A stretch of 64,000 nucleotides of DNA from Oscillospiraceae bacterium (lineage in GTDB: Bacteria; Bacillota; Clostridia; UMGS1810), in assembly GCA_021629085.1 (NCBI GenBank), contig JAJXRJ010000003.1, positions 27,913-91,912 of the forward strand. The letters run 5' to 3'. The notes beneath the pieces are model-generated. The model was not told where the DNA came from and searched no databases. It saw only the letters and a list, made by a program, of their open reading frames with translations. A program made the position numbers and the translations under genes. Below, in pieces: positions 35,522 through 44,835 of this stretch (position 1 is its first letter; each line of letters begins with the position of its first letter).

Positions 35522-36436
35522 TTATTCTCCCACTGCGCTGTTGGAGGTGCCGATAAAAATGTTGCTGTCTTTGCAAACGCCGAGGCTGCCGATTTTGGCG
35601 TCCACCGCGTAGACGTCTAAGCCGGGCATGGCAATGAGCACCTGGTTGAAGCTTCCTGTAATCACCACTTTGTCTCCGCCGCCGCGAATGAGCGTCCGGC
35701 CTGTGAGGTTGCCGTTGTTGATGGATACGCCTGCGCCGTCCACCCCGTCGCCAATGATGACGTCGTTTGCTGTGGTGACGTTTTCAAGCGTGACGCCGGA
35801 AGTGCGGATCATCACATTCCCCTCTGGAAGCGAAGTGTATGTACCGGGCTGGTCGATAAAATTGGGCAGCATCCGGTCGATGACCGATGCAAATTCCGCA
35901 CGCGTGATGTAGCTTTGGGGGTTGAGCTTTCCGTCGGTGCCCTTTACATAGCCGCTGTTGACAATCGCGGAAACGCCGCCCACTGCCCAGGAAGAGACAC
36001 TTTGCGCATCTAAAAATCCCGAAAGGTCGCTTGCCTCGCCATCTGCAAGGGAAAACAGCCGCGCAAGCACCAAAAAGGTTTCTTCCCGTGTGATGGGGCT
36101 CTCCGGATTTAACTGGTCGCCCGTACCCTTAAACGCACCCATGGAAACTGCCTTTGCCATGTCGGCGTAAAACCAGTCGTCTTCTGAAATGTCGGAATAC
36201 CGTGTCAGGCTTGCCTGCTGGGTTGCGCCAAACGCCCGCGCCATCACTGCCGCCATTTGCGCACGTGTCATGTTGTCTGTCGGGTTGATTTTTCCGTCAT
36301 AGCCGCTCAAAAGTCCGTTATCCACTGCATGCTGCAGCGATTCGGTTGACCAGTCGTTTGGCATGTCGGAAAACTGTGCCTTTGCCGGAACTGCAAACAG
36401 TAGCAGGCATAAGGCTAAAATACATGTTTTTTTCAT
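35522..36436 (-). CDS. SLH-domain surface protein
   Basis: 304 aa from ATG 36436 (AAAGGA). Signal peptide (CILALCLLLFAVPAKA). Three S-layer homology motifs at about 20-70, 80-125 and 140-190 (SLQHAVDNGLLSGYDG; MAKAVSMGAFKGTGD; VSAIVNSGYVKGTDG), which dock on pyruvylated wall polymer. The last 100 residues are a repetitive beta-strand stretch (VMIRTSGVTLENVTTANDV; GRTLIRGGGDKVVITG) like a short beta-helix. Monocistronic with its own promoter. Confidence 0.9.
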   Translation of the reverse strand: MKKTCILALCLLLFAVPAKAQFSDMPNDWSTESLQHAVDNGLLSGYDGKINPTDNMTRAQMAAVMARAFGATQQASLTRYSDISEDDWFYADMAKAVSMGAFKGTGDQLNPESPITREETFLVLARLFSLADGEASDLSGFLDAQSVSSWAVGGVSAIVNSGYVKGTDGKLNPQSYITRAEFASVIDRMLPNFIDQPGTYTSLPEGNVMIRTSGVTLENVTTANDVIIGDGVDGAGVSINNGNLTGRTLIRGGGDKVVITGSFNQVLIAMPGLDVYAVDAKIGSLGVCKDSNIFIGTSNSAVGE

Positions 36437-36469
36437 ATTTCCCATCCTTTCGCGGGACTAGATAAAAAT

Positions 36470-36498
36470 AGTATACCATATTTTCAGACAAGTTTCAA
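36470..36498 (-). promoter_or_regulatory. Promoter of the SLH gene
   Basis: Minus strand TTGAAA, 17-base spacer, TATACT. Confidence 0.65.
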
Positions 36499-36546
36499 CA
36501 CCTTTTCCAAAGGGCCGATTTTATAAAAAAAATGGCCAAAACAGGA

Positions 36547-36575
36547 TTTACAAATGCAGGGCAATGGGATATAAT
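36547..36575 (+). promoter_or_regulatory. Promoter of the GH20-like gene
   Basis: TTTACA, 17-base spacer, TATAAT. The implied transcript start (about 36582) lies after the ATG at 36564, which supports the GTG start at 36609. Confidence 0.65.
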
Positions 36576-36608
36576 ATGCGCCATAAGGGAACATTTGGAG
36601 GGATTTCT

Positions 36609-38423
36609 GTGATCAACCAACAGACATTTGACCAGATTGCAAAAACAGTGGGCGCCATGCTTGGGCTGGATGAAACAGTGGCGCTTGTGCCGGCCGACCG
36701 GCCGGGGGTGTATGTGAAGCTTGCCGCGGGCGCGGCGCAAATCGGCGCGCAAACAAAGAGCTATGCCGCGCGCGGCATTATGCTGCTTGCCAAGGCGGTG
36801 CAGGAAGGGAAGCAGAGCGTAGAAATTTTGCAAACGCCCTGCTTTGATGTGTGCGGAGCCATGCTGGATATGTCGCGCAATGCCGTGATGCGGGTGGACG
36901 CGGTGAAAGAATATTTGGTGCATATGGCGGCGCTTGGCATGAATATGCTGATGCTCTACACGGAGGATACCTATGAACTCAAAGAATACCCGCGGTTTGG
37001 CTATATGCGCGGCCGTTATACCACAAAAGAGCTCAGAGAAATTGACGATTTTGCCGATATGCTTGGCATTGAGGTCATTCCCTGCATCCAGACGCTGGGG
37101 CATATGGAGCAGTTTTTAAAGTGGAATGAGGCATTCCCTGTAAAAGACACGCCGTCTGTGCTCTTGTGCGGCGAAGAAGACACCTATGCGCTCATCCGCA
37201 CCATGATCCAAACCATGGCAAGCACCTTCCGCAGCCGGCGAATCCACATTGGCATGGACGAGGCGCACGATGTGGGGCTGGGCCGGTATTTAAAAGAGCA
37301 CGGCTATCGCGACCGGTTTTCCATTTTGAGCGAACACTTAAAAAAAGTGGTGGATATTTGCAAGGACGCCGGCCTTGCGCCCATGATGTGGAGCGACATG
37401 TTTTACCGTTTAGGCTCCAAAACCGGCGAATATTACGATTTGGACGCGCACATCCCTGAAAGCGCGGTGCAGTCTGTGCCGGATGTGGACTTGGTGTATT
37501 GGGATTATTATCACGATGCCATTTCCGACTACAACGCCATGCTGCAAAACCACAGGCGGTTTGGAAAAAAGGTGGTATTTGCAGGCGGCGCGTGGACCTG
37601 GAACACGCATTTGCCCAGTGTAAAGGAGAGTTTGCGCATGTCGGTACCCGCTATGCAGGCCTGTGTGGAAAACGGTGTGAAAGAAGTGTTTGCCACTGTT
37701 TGGGGGGACGACGGCGCGGAGTGCAATCACTTTTTCTCACTGGCCATGCTTCCGGCCTATTCGGAATATTGCTACCGCGGCAAGGCCTGCACAATGGAAG
37801 ATATCCAATCGGTGATGGGGTTTGTAACCGGGTTTTCCTATGACTATGCAATGGCGCTTTCCCAGTTTAATGAGGGGCCGCGCCAGTGGGCGGGCAAGCC
37901 CATTTTCTACGGCGACCTTTTACGCAACCCATTAGAGCATGAAGCCTATTTCCCTAAATACAAATCGCTGTTTGAAACAACGCTATGCTCCCTGCGGCAA
38001 ATGGGCGCGCCCAAAAAATTCGAGCCTTTGTACCGCCTTGCATGCTTGATGTTTGAAATTGTTTCGGAAAAAAGCGATTTGCTGCCCGGCATTTATGCGG
38101 CCTATCATGCCGGTGACCGGGATTACCTGGAGCGGGCCGCAAAGGTGCGGATTCCAAACTTAATCAAGCAATACCAGTCGCTTATGGCGCTGCACCAGGA
38201 AATCTGGCTTTCTAGCTGCAAGCCGTTTGGATGGGAAACGCTGCAAATCCGCTACGCCGGGATTTTGGCGCGGCTCTCTTATGCAGAAGAGCGGATTTCA
38301 GATTATCTTTTGGGAGTGCTTCCCGCCATTGAAGAGCTGGACGCAGAACGGGTGGACTTTATTCCAGCCAGCTCCTATTATCACCGCTATCAAAAAGTTG
38401 CATTTACCGGAACCCATGCATAA
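36609..38423 (+). CDS. GH20-like beta-N-acetylhexosaminidase family protein
   Basis: 604 aa from GTG 36609 (TTTGGAGGG). A short GH20b-like domain is followed by the barrel: DVCGAMLDMSRNAVMRVDAVKEY, YELKEYPRFG, IPCIQTLGHMEQFLKW and HIGMDEAHDVGLGRY, with the Asp217-Glu218 catalytic pair. A helical C-terminal third follows. No signal peptide, so it acts inside on imported oligosaccharides. The family removes terminal hexosamine or related sugars; the precise substrate is open. Confidence 0.85.
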   Translation: MINQQTFDQIAKTVGAMLGLDETVALVPADRPGVYVKLAAGAAQIGAQTKSYAARGIMLLAKAVQEGKQSVEILQTPCFDVCGAMLDMSRNAVMRVDAVKEYLVHMAALGMNMLMLYTEDTYELKEYPRFGYMRGRYTTKELREIDDFADMLGIEVIPCIQTLGHMEQFLKWNEAFPVKDTPSVLLCGEEDTYALIRTMIQTMASTFRSRRIHIGMDEAHDVGLGRYLKEHGYRDRFSILSEHLKKVVDICKDAGLAPMMWSDMFYRLGSKTGEYYDLDAHIPESAVQSVPDVDLVYWDYYHDAISDYNAMLQNHRRFGKKVVFAGGAWTWNTHLPSVKESLRMSVPAMQACVENGVKEVFATVWGDDGAECNHFFSLAMLPAYSEYCYRGKACTMEDIQSVMGFVTGFSYDYAMALSQFNEGPRQWAGKPIFYGDLLRNPLEHEAYFPKYKSLFETTLCSLRQMGAPKKFEPLYRLACLMFEIVSEKSDLLPGIYAAYHAGDRDYLERAAKVRIPNLIKQYQSLMALHQEIWLSSCKPFGWETLQIRYAGILARLSYAEERISDYLLGVLPAIEELDAERVDFIPASSYYHRYQKVAFTGTHA

Positions 38424-38435
38424 TCTGAAACAACC

Positions 38436-38471
38436 AAAACGGAAGCGTTTTTCATACGCTTCCGTTTTTTT
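38436..38471 (+). terminator. Terminator after the GH20-like gene
   Basis: AACGGAAGCG / CGCTTCCGTT stem with seven T. Confidence 0.85.
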
Positions 38472-38515
38472 GTGGTTTTTAATCTTTATTTGTGTTGTTT
38501 TTTATTTGAAAACAC

Positions 38516-38543
38516 TTGACTTTTCTGTATTTTGTTGTAAAAT
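38516..38543 (+). promoter_or_regulatory. Main promoter of the microcompartment operon
   Basis: TTGACT, 16-base spacer, TAAAAT, followed by AAGGAGG and the GRE start at 38574. Confidence 0.65.
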
Positions 38544-38573
38544 AGAGTTAGCAAAACTGCAAGGAGGACGGTT

Positions 38574-41093
38574 ATGGGCAGGTTGGATATTTCAGAAATT
38601 GCAAAATCAGAGCGGATTGACCGGCTCAAAAACGCATTGTTTGAAGCGCCGCCGCAAATTGAGGCGGACCGCGCGCGGCTTTTGACCGAGAGCTACAAGG
38701 CCACCGAGGGCGAGCCCATCATCACCCGCCGCGCCAAGGCATTTTACCATATTTTAAAACACATCCCCATCACCATTCGAAAAGACGAGCTGATTGTGGG
38801 CAGCGCTACGAAAGCCCCCCGCGGCTGCCAGGTGTTCCCTGAGTTTTCTTATGCGTGGCTGGAAGCGGAGTTTGACACCATTGCCATCCGCAGTGCCGAC
38901 CCGTTTTTTATTTCGGAGCGCACAAAGGCGGAGCTTTCCGAAATTTATACATATTGGAAGGGCAAGACGACCAGCGAGCTGGCCACTGCCTATATGTCGG
39001 AAGCGGCGTTAAAATCCATGGAGCACAACATCTTTACGCCGGGCAATTATTTTTACAACGGCGTGGGGCATGTGAACGTGGACTATCAAAAAGTGCTCAA
39101 AAAAGGCTATGCGGGAATTTGCGCCGAGGCGCAGGCAGAGCTTTCTAGGCTTTGTGTGGGAGACGGCGACTATGCGCGCCGACATGCGTTTTTAGAAGCG
39201 GTGTGCTTAAGCTGTGAGGCGGCGATTGTATATGCCAGCCGCTATGCGGATTTGGCGCAGGCACAGGCGGATAAAGAGGCTGACAGCAAACGGAAGGCGG
39301 AGCTTTTGGAGATTGCCAAAAACTGCCGCAATGTGCCAAAGCATGGCGCAAACAGCTTTTATGAGGCCTGCCAGTCCTTTTGGTTTGTGCAGATGCTGAT
39401 TCAGATGGAGTCGAGCGGGCACTCCATTTCGCCCGGACGGTTTGACCAATATATGTACCCCTATTATCAAAAAGATATGCAAAATGGCACGCTCACCCGC
39501 GAACGGGCGCAGGAGCTGCTGGATTGTGTGTGGGTGAAGCTCAACGACCTCAATAAGGCGCGGGACTGCGTTTCCGCCGAGGGGTTTGCAGGATACAGCA
39601 TGTTTCAAAATATGATTTGCGGCGGGCAGACGGCCGATGGCGCCGATGCGACCAATCCGCTGTCCATCCAGTGCATTGAGGCGTCGCGGCACGTGATGCT
39701 GCCCCAGCCTTCGCTCTCTGTGCGCGTTTTTAACGGCACGCCGCACGAGCTGATGCAAAAGGCGGCGGAGCTCACCCGCACAGGGGTGGGGCTGCCCGCC
39801 TATTACAATGACGAGGTCATCATCCCCGCTATGATGCGGCGGAGCATCACGCTGGAAGATGCGCGGGATTACTGCATCATCGGCTGTGTGGAGCCGCAAA
39901 AGGGCGGGAAAACGGATGGATGGCACGACGCGGCGTTTTTCAACATGTGCCGGCCCTTGGAGCTGGTGTTTTCCAACGGGATGGACCAGGGGGAGCAGAT
40001 TGGCGTAAAAACCGGCGAGGTGGAGACGTTAAACTCGTTTGAAGCGTTTTATCACGCATACCAAAAACAGATGGACTATCAAATTTCGCTTTTGGTCAAC
40101 GCCGACAACGCGATTGACATGGCGCACGCCGAGCGGTGCCCGCTGCCGTTTTTGTCCTGCATGGTGTCCGACTGCATTGCGCGCGGAAAAAGCGTGCAGG
40201 AGGGCGGCGCGCACTATAACTTCACCGGCCCGCAGGGGTTTGGCATTGCCAATATGGCGGATGCGCTGTATGCCATTAAAAAACTGGTGTTTGAAGAGCA
40301 AAAATTCACGTTGTCAGAGCTAAAGCAGGCGCTCAAGAACAATTTTGGCGCAGGAATCCCCAAAAAAAAGGCGCAGGAACTCACGGTGGGCATTGCATGT
40401 GAGCTGGCAAAACGCGGTGTGCAGGTTTCGGAAAAACAGGTCAAAGAGATTTATAAAACGGTGCAGGAATCCTCAGGCGGCAACCCGGCCTATCAATCCA
40501 TCCTTCAAATGATTGAGGCGCTGCCCAAATATGGAAATGACTTCGACGAGGTGGATGCGCTTGCGCGGGACGTGGCCTACACCTACACGCGGCCGCTGGA
40601 GCAGTATCGAAATCCGCGCGGCGGGCAGTTCCAGGCGGGGCTGTACCCGGTTTCTGCAAATGTGCCGCTGGGCGCGCAAACTGGCGCAACGCCGGACGGC
40701 AGGCTGGCTGGGACACCCATTGCAGACGGCGTTTCCCCGGCAGCAGGGCGGGATGTGAACGGCCCCACGGCGGCCTGCAATTCCGTGGCCAAGCTGGACC
40801 ATCTTGTCGCGTCCAACGGCACGCTGTTTAACATGAAATTTCACCCTTCCGCATTAAAAGGACGGCAGGGGCTGGAAAATTTCTGTGCGCTTATCCGGGG
40901 ATATTTTGACCAAAAGGGCATGCATATGCAGTTTAACGTGGTGAGCCGCGAAACACTTTTGGATGCGCAAAAGCACCCGGAAAATTATAAGAGCCTGGTG
41001 GTGCGCGTGGCGGGATACAGCGCGCTGTTTACCACGCTGTCGCGTGCGCTCCAGGACGACATTATCAACCGGACAGAACAGAACAACCTATAA
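38574..41093 (+). CDS. Glycyl radical diol dehydratase (B12-independent propanediol dehydratase type)
   Basis: 839 aa, full length for PFL-like glycyl radical enzymes. Active-site GCVEPQ with thiyl Cys438 and Glu440, as in B12-independent glycerol/propanediol dehydratases. The glycyl loop VVRVAGYSALF carries Gly814. In context with a fuculose-phosphate-type aldolase, PduP-like and PduL enzymes, it most likely dehydrates 1,2-propanediol to propanal. No clear encapsulation tail is visible. The activase starts 12 bases downstream. Oxygen-sensitive by mechanism. Confidence 0.9.
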   Translation: MGRLDISEIAKSERIDRLKNALFEAPPQIEADRARLLTESYKATEGEPIITRRAKAFYHILKHIPITIRKDELIVGSATKAPRGCQVFPEFSYAWLEAEFDTIAIRSADPFFISERTKAELSEIYTYWKGKTTSELATAYMSEAALKSMEHNIFTPGNYFYNGVGHVNVDYQKVLKKGYAGICAEAQAELSRLCVGDGDYARRHAFLEAVCLSCEAAIVYASRYADLAQAQADKEADSKRKAELLEIAKNCRNVPKHGANSFYEACQSFWFVQMLIQMESSGHSISPGRFDQYMYPYYQKDMQNGTLTRERAQELLDCVWVKLNDLNKARDCVSAEGFAGYSMFQNMICGGQTADGADATNPLSIQCIEASRHVMLPQPSLSVRVFNGTPHELMQKAAELTRTGVGLPAYYNDEVIIPAMMRRSITLEDARDYCIIGCVEPQKGGKTDGWHDAAFFNMCRPLELVFSNGMDQGEQIGVKTGEVETLNSFEAFYHAYQKQMDYQISLLVNADNAIDMAHAERCPLPFLSCMVSDCIARGKSVQEGGAHYNFTGPQGFGIANMADALYAIKKLVFEEQKFTLSELKQALKNNFGAGIPKKKAQELTVGIACELAKRGVQVSEKQVKEIYKTVQESSGGNPAYQSILQMIEALPKYGNDFDEVDALARDVAYTYTRPLEQYRNPRGGQFQAGLYPVSANVPLGAQTGATPDGRLAGTPIADGVSPAAGRDVNGPTAACNSVAKLDHLVASNGTLFNMKFHPSALKGRQGLENFCALIRGYFDQKGMHMQFNVVSRETLLDAQKHPENYKSLVVRVAGYSALFTTLSRALQDDIINRTEQNNL

Positions 41094-41105
41094 GGCGGGG
41101 AAACA

Positions 41106-41894
41106 ATGGAGGATTTTTTAAAATGCAAAGGCCGCATCTTTGACATCCAGCGGTTTTCCGTGCATGACGGCCCGGGTATCCGCACCATTGTGTTTTTGAA
41201 GGGGTGCGCATTAAGATGCCGCTGGTGCTGCAACCCGGAGTCGCAAAACTTTGCCATCGAGCAAATGAGGATGGACGGCAAGCAAAAGCAAGTGGGGGAG
41301 GACGTGACGGTGCTGCAGGTGCTGGACCGCGTGTTAAAGGACTTGCCCTATTACCGCCGGTCGGGCGGCGGGGTGACGCTCTCAGGCGGGGAAACCCTTT
41401 GCCAGGCCGAATTTGCCCGTGCGCTTTTGATGCAGCTAAAGGAACATGGGATTCACACCGCGGTGGAAACCACGGGGTATGCAAGCTATGAAACCATAGA
41501 ATCGCTGCTGCCCTATCTCGATTTGGTGCTGATGGACTTAAAACACATGGATGCAGCAAAGCATGCGGCGTTCACCACCAAATCCAACGCGCTGATATTA
41601 GAAAATGCGGTTAAAATTGCAAACAATGCAAAGGAGCTCATCATCCGTGTGCCGGTCATTCCCACATTTAACGACACGCCGGAAGAAATCCTTGCCATTG
41701 CGGATTTTGCAGCATCGCTGCCAGGTGTCAAACGGCTGCACCTTTTGCCGTATCACCGGCTGGGCACCGATAAATACCAGGGCCTGGGCAGGACGTACAC
41801 GCTGCCCGGCATCCAGCCCCCCGCAGATGCAACGATGCAGGCGCTGCTTCGTGCAGCGGCGTCTTGCGGGCTGGACTGCCAGATAGGAGGGTAA
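41106..41894 (+). CDS. Glycyl radical enzyme activating protein (radical SAM), short form
   Basis: 262 aa. Radical SAM cluster Cys34-x3-Cys38-x2-Cys41 in GCALRCRWC, preceded by HDGPGIRT. GGVTLSGGE is the SAM-binding stretch and VPVIPTFND lies in the C-terminal part. After CNPESQ the chain goes straight to the next helix: the eight-Cys ferredoxin-like insert present in many diol-dehydratase-type activases (about 300 aa) is missing, so it is closer in layout to pyruvate formate-lyase activase. Installs the radical on Gly814 of the upstream enzyme. Confidence 0.9.
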   Translation: MEDFLKCKGRIFDIQRFSVHDGPGIRTIVFLKGCALRCRWCCNPESQNFAIEQMRMDGKQKQVGEDVTVLQVLDRVLKDLPYYRRSGGGVTLSGGETLCQAEFARALLMQLKEHGIHTAVETTGYASYETIESLLPYLDLVLMDLKHMDAAKHAAFTTKSNALILENAVKIANNAKELIIRVPVIPTFNDTPEEILAIADFAASLPGVKRLHLLPYHRLGTDKYQGLGRTYTLPGIQPPADATMQALLRAAASCGLDCQIGG

Positions 41895-41898
41895 CACA

Positions 41899-42258
41899 GT
41901 GGAATATGGAAAAGACCGGGCGCGCATTATCCAGGAAAGCGTGCCGGGAAAGCAGATTACCATTGCGCACATCATTGCCAATCCGGACAAGAGCCTGTAT
42001 GACAAGCTTTCGTTCGGAGCGGAGGGGGCGCTTGGCGGCGCCATTGGCATTGTCACCATCACGCCGGGGGAAACCGCCATCATTGCCGGCGACATTGCCA
42101 TTAAAACCACGGGTGCGCAAATTGCATTTCTGGATCGGATAAATGGCACGCTCATTGTGACCGGCACGGTTTCGGAGGTGGAAACCTCGCTGCATGCGCT
42201 GATAGACTATGCCGAACAAAAATTGGGATTTTCTGTGTGTGCAGTAACAAAAACCTAA
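41899..42258 (+). CDS. pduU: Microcompartment shell protein, PduU/EutS type (BMC-H, permuted)
   Basis: 119 aa, GTG start behind TAGGAGGG. RIIQESVPGKQITIAHIIANP at the N-terminus, then GGAIGIVTITPGETAIIAGDIA: the circularly permuted BMC fold of PduU/EutS, forming hexamers capped by a small beta-barrel. First shell gene, five bases after the activase. Confidence 0.9.
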   Translation: MEYGKDRARIIQESVPGKQITIAHIIANPDKSLYDKLSFGAEGALGGAIGIVTITPGETAIIAGDIAIKTTGAQIAFLDRINGTLIVTGTVSEVETSLHALIDYAEQKLGFSVCAVTKT

Positions 42259-42294
42259 AATCTGCCTAAAACAAAGAAAAATGCAACAATTTCA

Positions 42295-42323
42295 TTGACA
42301 TAAAATGGGATTGATGCTATAAT
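42295..42323 (+). promoter_or_regulatory. Internal consensus promoter before the aldolase
   Basis: TTGACA, exactly 17 bases, TATAAT, in the only sizeable gap of the operon. It can express the aldolase, dehydrogenases and most shell genes apart from GRE and activase. Confidence 0.8.
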
Positions 42324-42363
42324 AACAACATAAACAAAAAAAAACAGAAAGAAGGAAACAGAT

Positions 42364-43170
42364 ATGGCATCGGAATACGAAATCAAAAAAGAAATCTGTG
42401 AAATTGGCCGGCGTATTTATGACCACCGCATGGTGGCGGCCAACGACGGCAATATTTCGGTAAAGCTTTCAGACAATGAATTTTTGTGTACGCCTACGGG
42501 TGTGAGCAAAGGGTTTATGACGCCGGAGTTCATTTGCAAGGTGGACAAAAACGGCAATGTGCTGCAGGCCAATAAGGGATACCGGCCTTCGTCTGAAATC
42601 AAAATGCACATGCGGGTTTACAAAGAGCGCCCGGACGTGGGCGCAGTGGTGCACGCGCATCCCATCTATGCCACCAGCTTTGCCATTGCGGGCATCCCGC
42701 TCACCCAGCCCATTATGCCGGAGGCGGTCATTTCGCTCGGATGCGTTCCCATTGCGGAATACGGCACGCCGTCTACCGAGGAAATTCCCGACGCGGTGTC
42801 CAAATATCTGCCGTATTTTGACGCGGTGCTTTTGGAAAACCACGGCGCGCTCACCTATTCAAATACCCTTCTTTCCGCTTACTATAAGATGGAATCGGTG
42901 GAGTTTTACGCCGAACTGTTGTATCGTTCCCGCCAGCTTGGCGGTCCAAAGGAGTTTTCGACAGACCAGGTCAAACGCCTGTATGAAATCCGTAAAAAAT
43001 TGGGCATGACCGGCAAGCATCCGGCAGACCTTTGCCCCAACACCAAGGCGGGCAATTTAAGCTGTCACAACTGCGGCGTGCCGTCCTGCGGCATCAGCGG
43101 CAAAGGGAGCGGCGAGGAAGATTTAGTGGCGCAGATTACCAAACAGGTATTGGCGCAGTTAAAGGGGTGA
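42364..43170 (+). CDS. Class II aldolase, L-fuculose-phosphate aldolase-like, with C-terminal encapsulation peptide
   Basis: 268 aa. Class II aldolase core residues 1-215: NDGNISVKL, SSEIKMHMRVYK, zinc ligands in VVHAHPIYA and LLENHGAL. A linker with Cys pairs (LCPNTKAGNLSCHNCGVPSC) follows, then an amphipathic helix EDLVAQITKQVLAQL at the extreme C-terminus, a microcompartment targeting signal. It cleaves fuculose-1-P (or rhamnulose-1-P) to DHAP and lactaldehyde inside the shell. GAAGGAAAC ribosome site. Confidence 0.9.
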   Translation: MASEYEIKKEICEIGRRIYDHRMVAANDGNISVKLSDNEFLCTPTGVSKGFMTPEFICKVDKNGNVLQANKGYRPSSEIKMHMRVYKERPDVGAVVHAHPIYATSFAIAGIPLTQPIMPEAVISLGCVPIAEYGTPSTEEIPDAVSKYLPYFDAVLLENHGALTYSNTLLSAYYKMESVEFYAELLYRSRQLGGPKEFSTDQVKRLYEIRKKLGMTGKHPADLCPNTKAGNLSCHNCGVPSCGISGKGSGEEDLVAQITKQVLAQLKG

Positions 43171-43176
43171 TTATTT

Positions 43177-44370
43177 TTGGATTTCAACCAAGTCGATATT
43201 GAAGCCATTGTCAAACAAGTGCTTTCCGGCATGCAGCAGGACGAAAAAACGCCGCCGGCGCGGGGTGTTAAAAAAACCGCAAAAGTGGCCATGCTCACCG
43301 CGCCGGAGCACTATGACATCAAGGAGTATCCCATCCCCGAAGTGGGGGACGGCGATATTTTGGTGAAGGTGGAGGGGTGCGGCATTTGCGGCACGGACGC
43401 GCATGAGTTTAAGCGCGACCCATTTGGGCTCATCCCGGTAGTGCTGGGGCATGAAGGCACCGGCGAAATTGTGAAAATGGGCAGGGACGTAAAGACAGAC
43501 AGCGCGGGCAAACCGTTAAAGCTTGGCGATAAAGTGGTTACCTGTATGATTTTTAAAGACAACCCCGATATCACCATGTTTGATTTAAACAAGCAAAACG
43601 TGGGCGGCTCGGACGTATACGGCCTGCTGCCTGACGACGACGTGCATCTAAACGGCTGGTTTGCCGAATACATACTGATCCGCAAGGGCTCCACGGTGTT
43701 TAACGTGAGTGATCTGAGCCTGGATCTTAGAATGTTGATTGAGCCGTGCGCAGTGCTCGTCCACGCGGTGGAGCGTGCAAAATCCACCGGCATCCTGCGG
43801 TTTAACAGCCGCGTGGCGGTGCAGGGGTGCGGCCCGATTGGGCTGATTTGCATTGCAGTTCTTCGCACCATGGGTATTTTGCACATCACGGCAATCGATG
43901 GCGAGGAAAAGCGGCTGGCGTTTGCCAAAGAGATGGGCGCGGACCACACAGTGAATTTCAAGCAGCACAGCGGCATTGAGGCGCTTGCAAATGCAGTTTC
44001 AGAGAGCTTTGACGGGCATTTGGCTGATTTTGCGTTCCAGTGCACCGGTTCCCCTGTGGCACACGCCAATATCTACAAATTTATCCGCAATGGCGGCGGC
44101 CTGTGCGAGCTGGGCTTTTTTATAAACGGCGGGGACGCCACCATTAACCCGCACTTTGACATCTGTGCAAAAGAGCTCACCACGGTGGGGTCGTGGGTGT
44201 ATACGCTGCGCGACTACGCCACCACGTTTGACTTTTTAAAGCGTGCAAAAGAGATTGGCCTGCCGATGGAAAAACTCATCACCCACCGGTTCCCGCTTGA
44301 AAAAATCAACGAGGCGCATAAAACCAATTTGGCAATGGAAGGCTTAAAAATTGCAATTATTAATGAATAA
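43177..44370 (+). CDS. Zinc-type alcohol dehydrogenase with N-terminal encapsulation peptide
   Basis: 397 aa, TTG start behind AAAGGGG. Residues 3-18 form an amphipathic targeting helix (VDIEAIVKQVLSGM). MDR core: CGICGTDAHEF and GHEGTGEIV carry the catalytic zinc ligands, and GCGPIGLICI is the NAD motif. The four-Cys structural zinc loop of classical members is replaced by CMIFKDNPDITMF. Expected role: reduce lactaldehyde to 1,2-propanediol and/or propanal to propanol, regenerating NAD within the compartment. Confidence 0.88.
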   Translation: MDFNQVDIEAIVKQVLSGMQQDEKTPPARGVKKTAKVAMLTAPEHYDIKEYPIPEVGDGDILVKVEGCGICGTDAHEFKRDPFGLIPVVLGHEGTGEIVKMGRDVKTDSAGKPLKLGDKVVTCMIFKDNPDITMFDLNKQNVGGSDVYGLLPDDDVHLNGWFAEYILIRKGSTVFNVSDLSLDLRMLIEPCAVLVHAVERAKSTGILRFNSRVAVQGCGPIGLICIAVLRTMGILHITAIDGEEKRLAFAKEMGADHTVNFKQHSGIEALANAVSESFDGHLADFAFQCTGSPVAHANIYKFIRNGGGLCELGFFINGGDATINPHFDICAKELTTVGSWVYTLRDYATTFDFLKRAKEIGLPMEKLITHRFPLEKINEAHKTNLAMEGLKIAIINE

Positions 44371-44396
44371 ATGAAAATTTATAGGAGGAAGTAAAA

Positions 44397-44672
44397 ATGG
44401 CACAAGAAGCATTGGGAATGATTGAAACAAGAGGTCTGGTTGCGGCAATTGAGGCAGCGGATGCAATGGTAAAGGCGGCGGAAGTGGCGCTTGTCGGCAC
44501 TGAGAAAATCGGCTCCGGTTTGGTATCGGTGATGGTGCGCGGCGACGTGGGCGCGGTCAAGGCGGCAACCGAAGCGGGCGCACAGTGCGCATCCAAGCTG
44601 GGCGAGCTGGTGGCAGTGCACGTTATCCCGCGGCCGCACGCAGATGTGGAGAAAATTTTGCCCACATTGTAA
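44397..44672 (+). CDS. BMC-H shell protein (PduA/EutM-like), copy 1
   Basis: 91 aa single BMC domain: ALGMIETRGLVAAIEAADAMVKAA, then GSGLVSVMVRGDVGAVKAATEAG and HVIPRPHADVEKILP. Forms the hexameric shell facets. AGGAGG ribosome site. Followed by a near-duplicate gene. Confidence 0.95.
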   Translation: MAQEALGMIETRGLVAAIEAADAMVKAAEVALVGTEKIGSGLVSVMVRGDVGAVKAATEAGAQCASKLGELVAVHVIPRPHADVEKILPTL

Positions 44673-44835
44673 GCGAGGTGTGACAAATGGCAGAATCAAA
44701 AAAGAAAGCGGCGGTAAAAAAAGAACAGCCAATTGCAAAGGAGGAAATAAAAATGGCATTAGAAGCATTGGGAATGATTGAAACAAGAGGTCTGGTTGCG
44801 GCAATTGAAGCGGCGGACGCAATGGTAAAGGCGGC
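44405..44835 (+). repeat. Direct duplication of BMC-H coding sequence
   Basis: Copies at about 44405-44480 and 44760-44835 match at almost every base, with only a few third-position changes, indicating a recent tandem gene duplication. Confidence 0.8.

Noticed and set aside
39207..39926. 239-aa minus-strand frame
   Set aside because: Shadow of the glycyl radical enzyme gene.
41899..42258. Possible encapsulation helix on the PduU-like protein
   Set aside because: The N-terminal segment belongs to the permuted BMC fold of PduU/EutS, not a targeting peptide.
44405..44835. Repeated sequence as a possible CRISPR or mobile repeat
   Set aside because: The repeat is simply duplicated BMC-H coding sequence. 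No CRISPR-like spaced repeats were seen anywhere.
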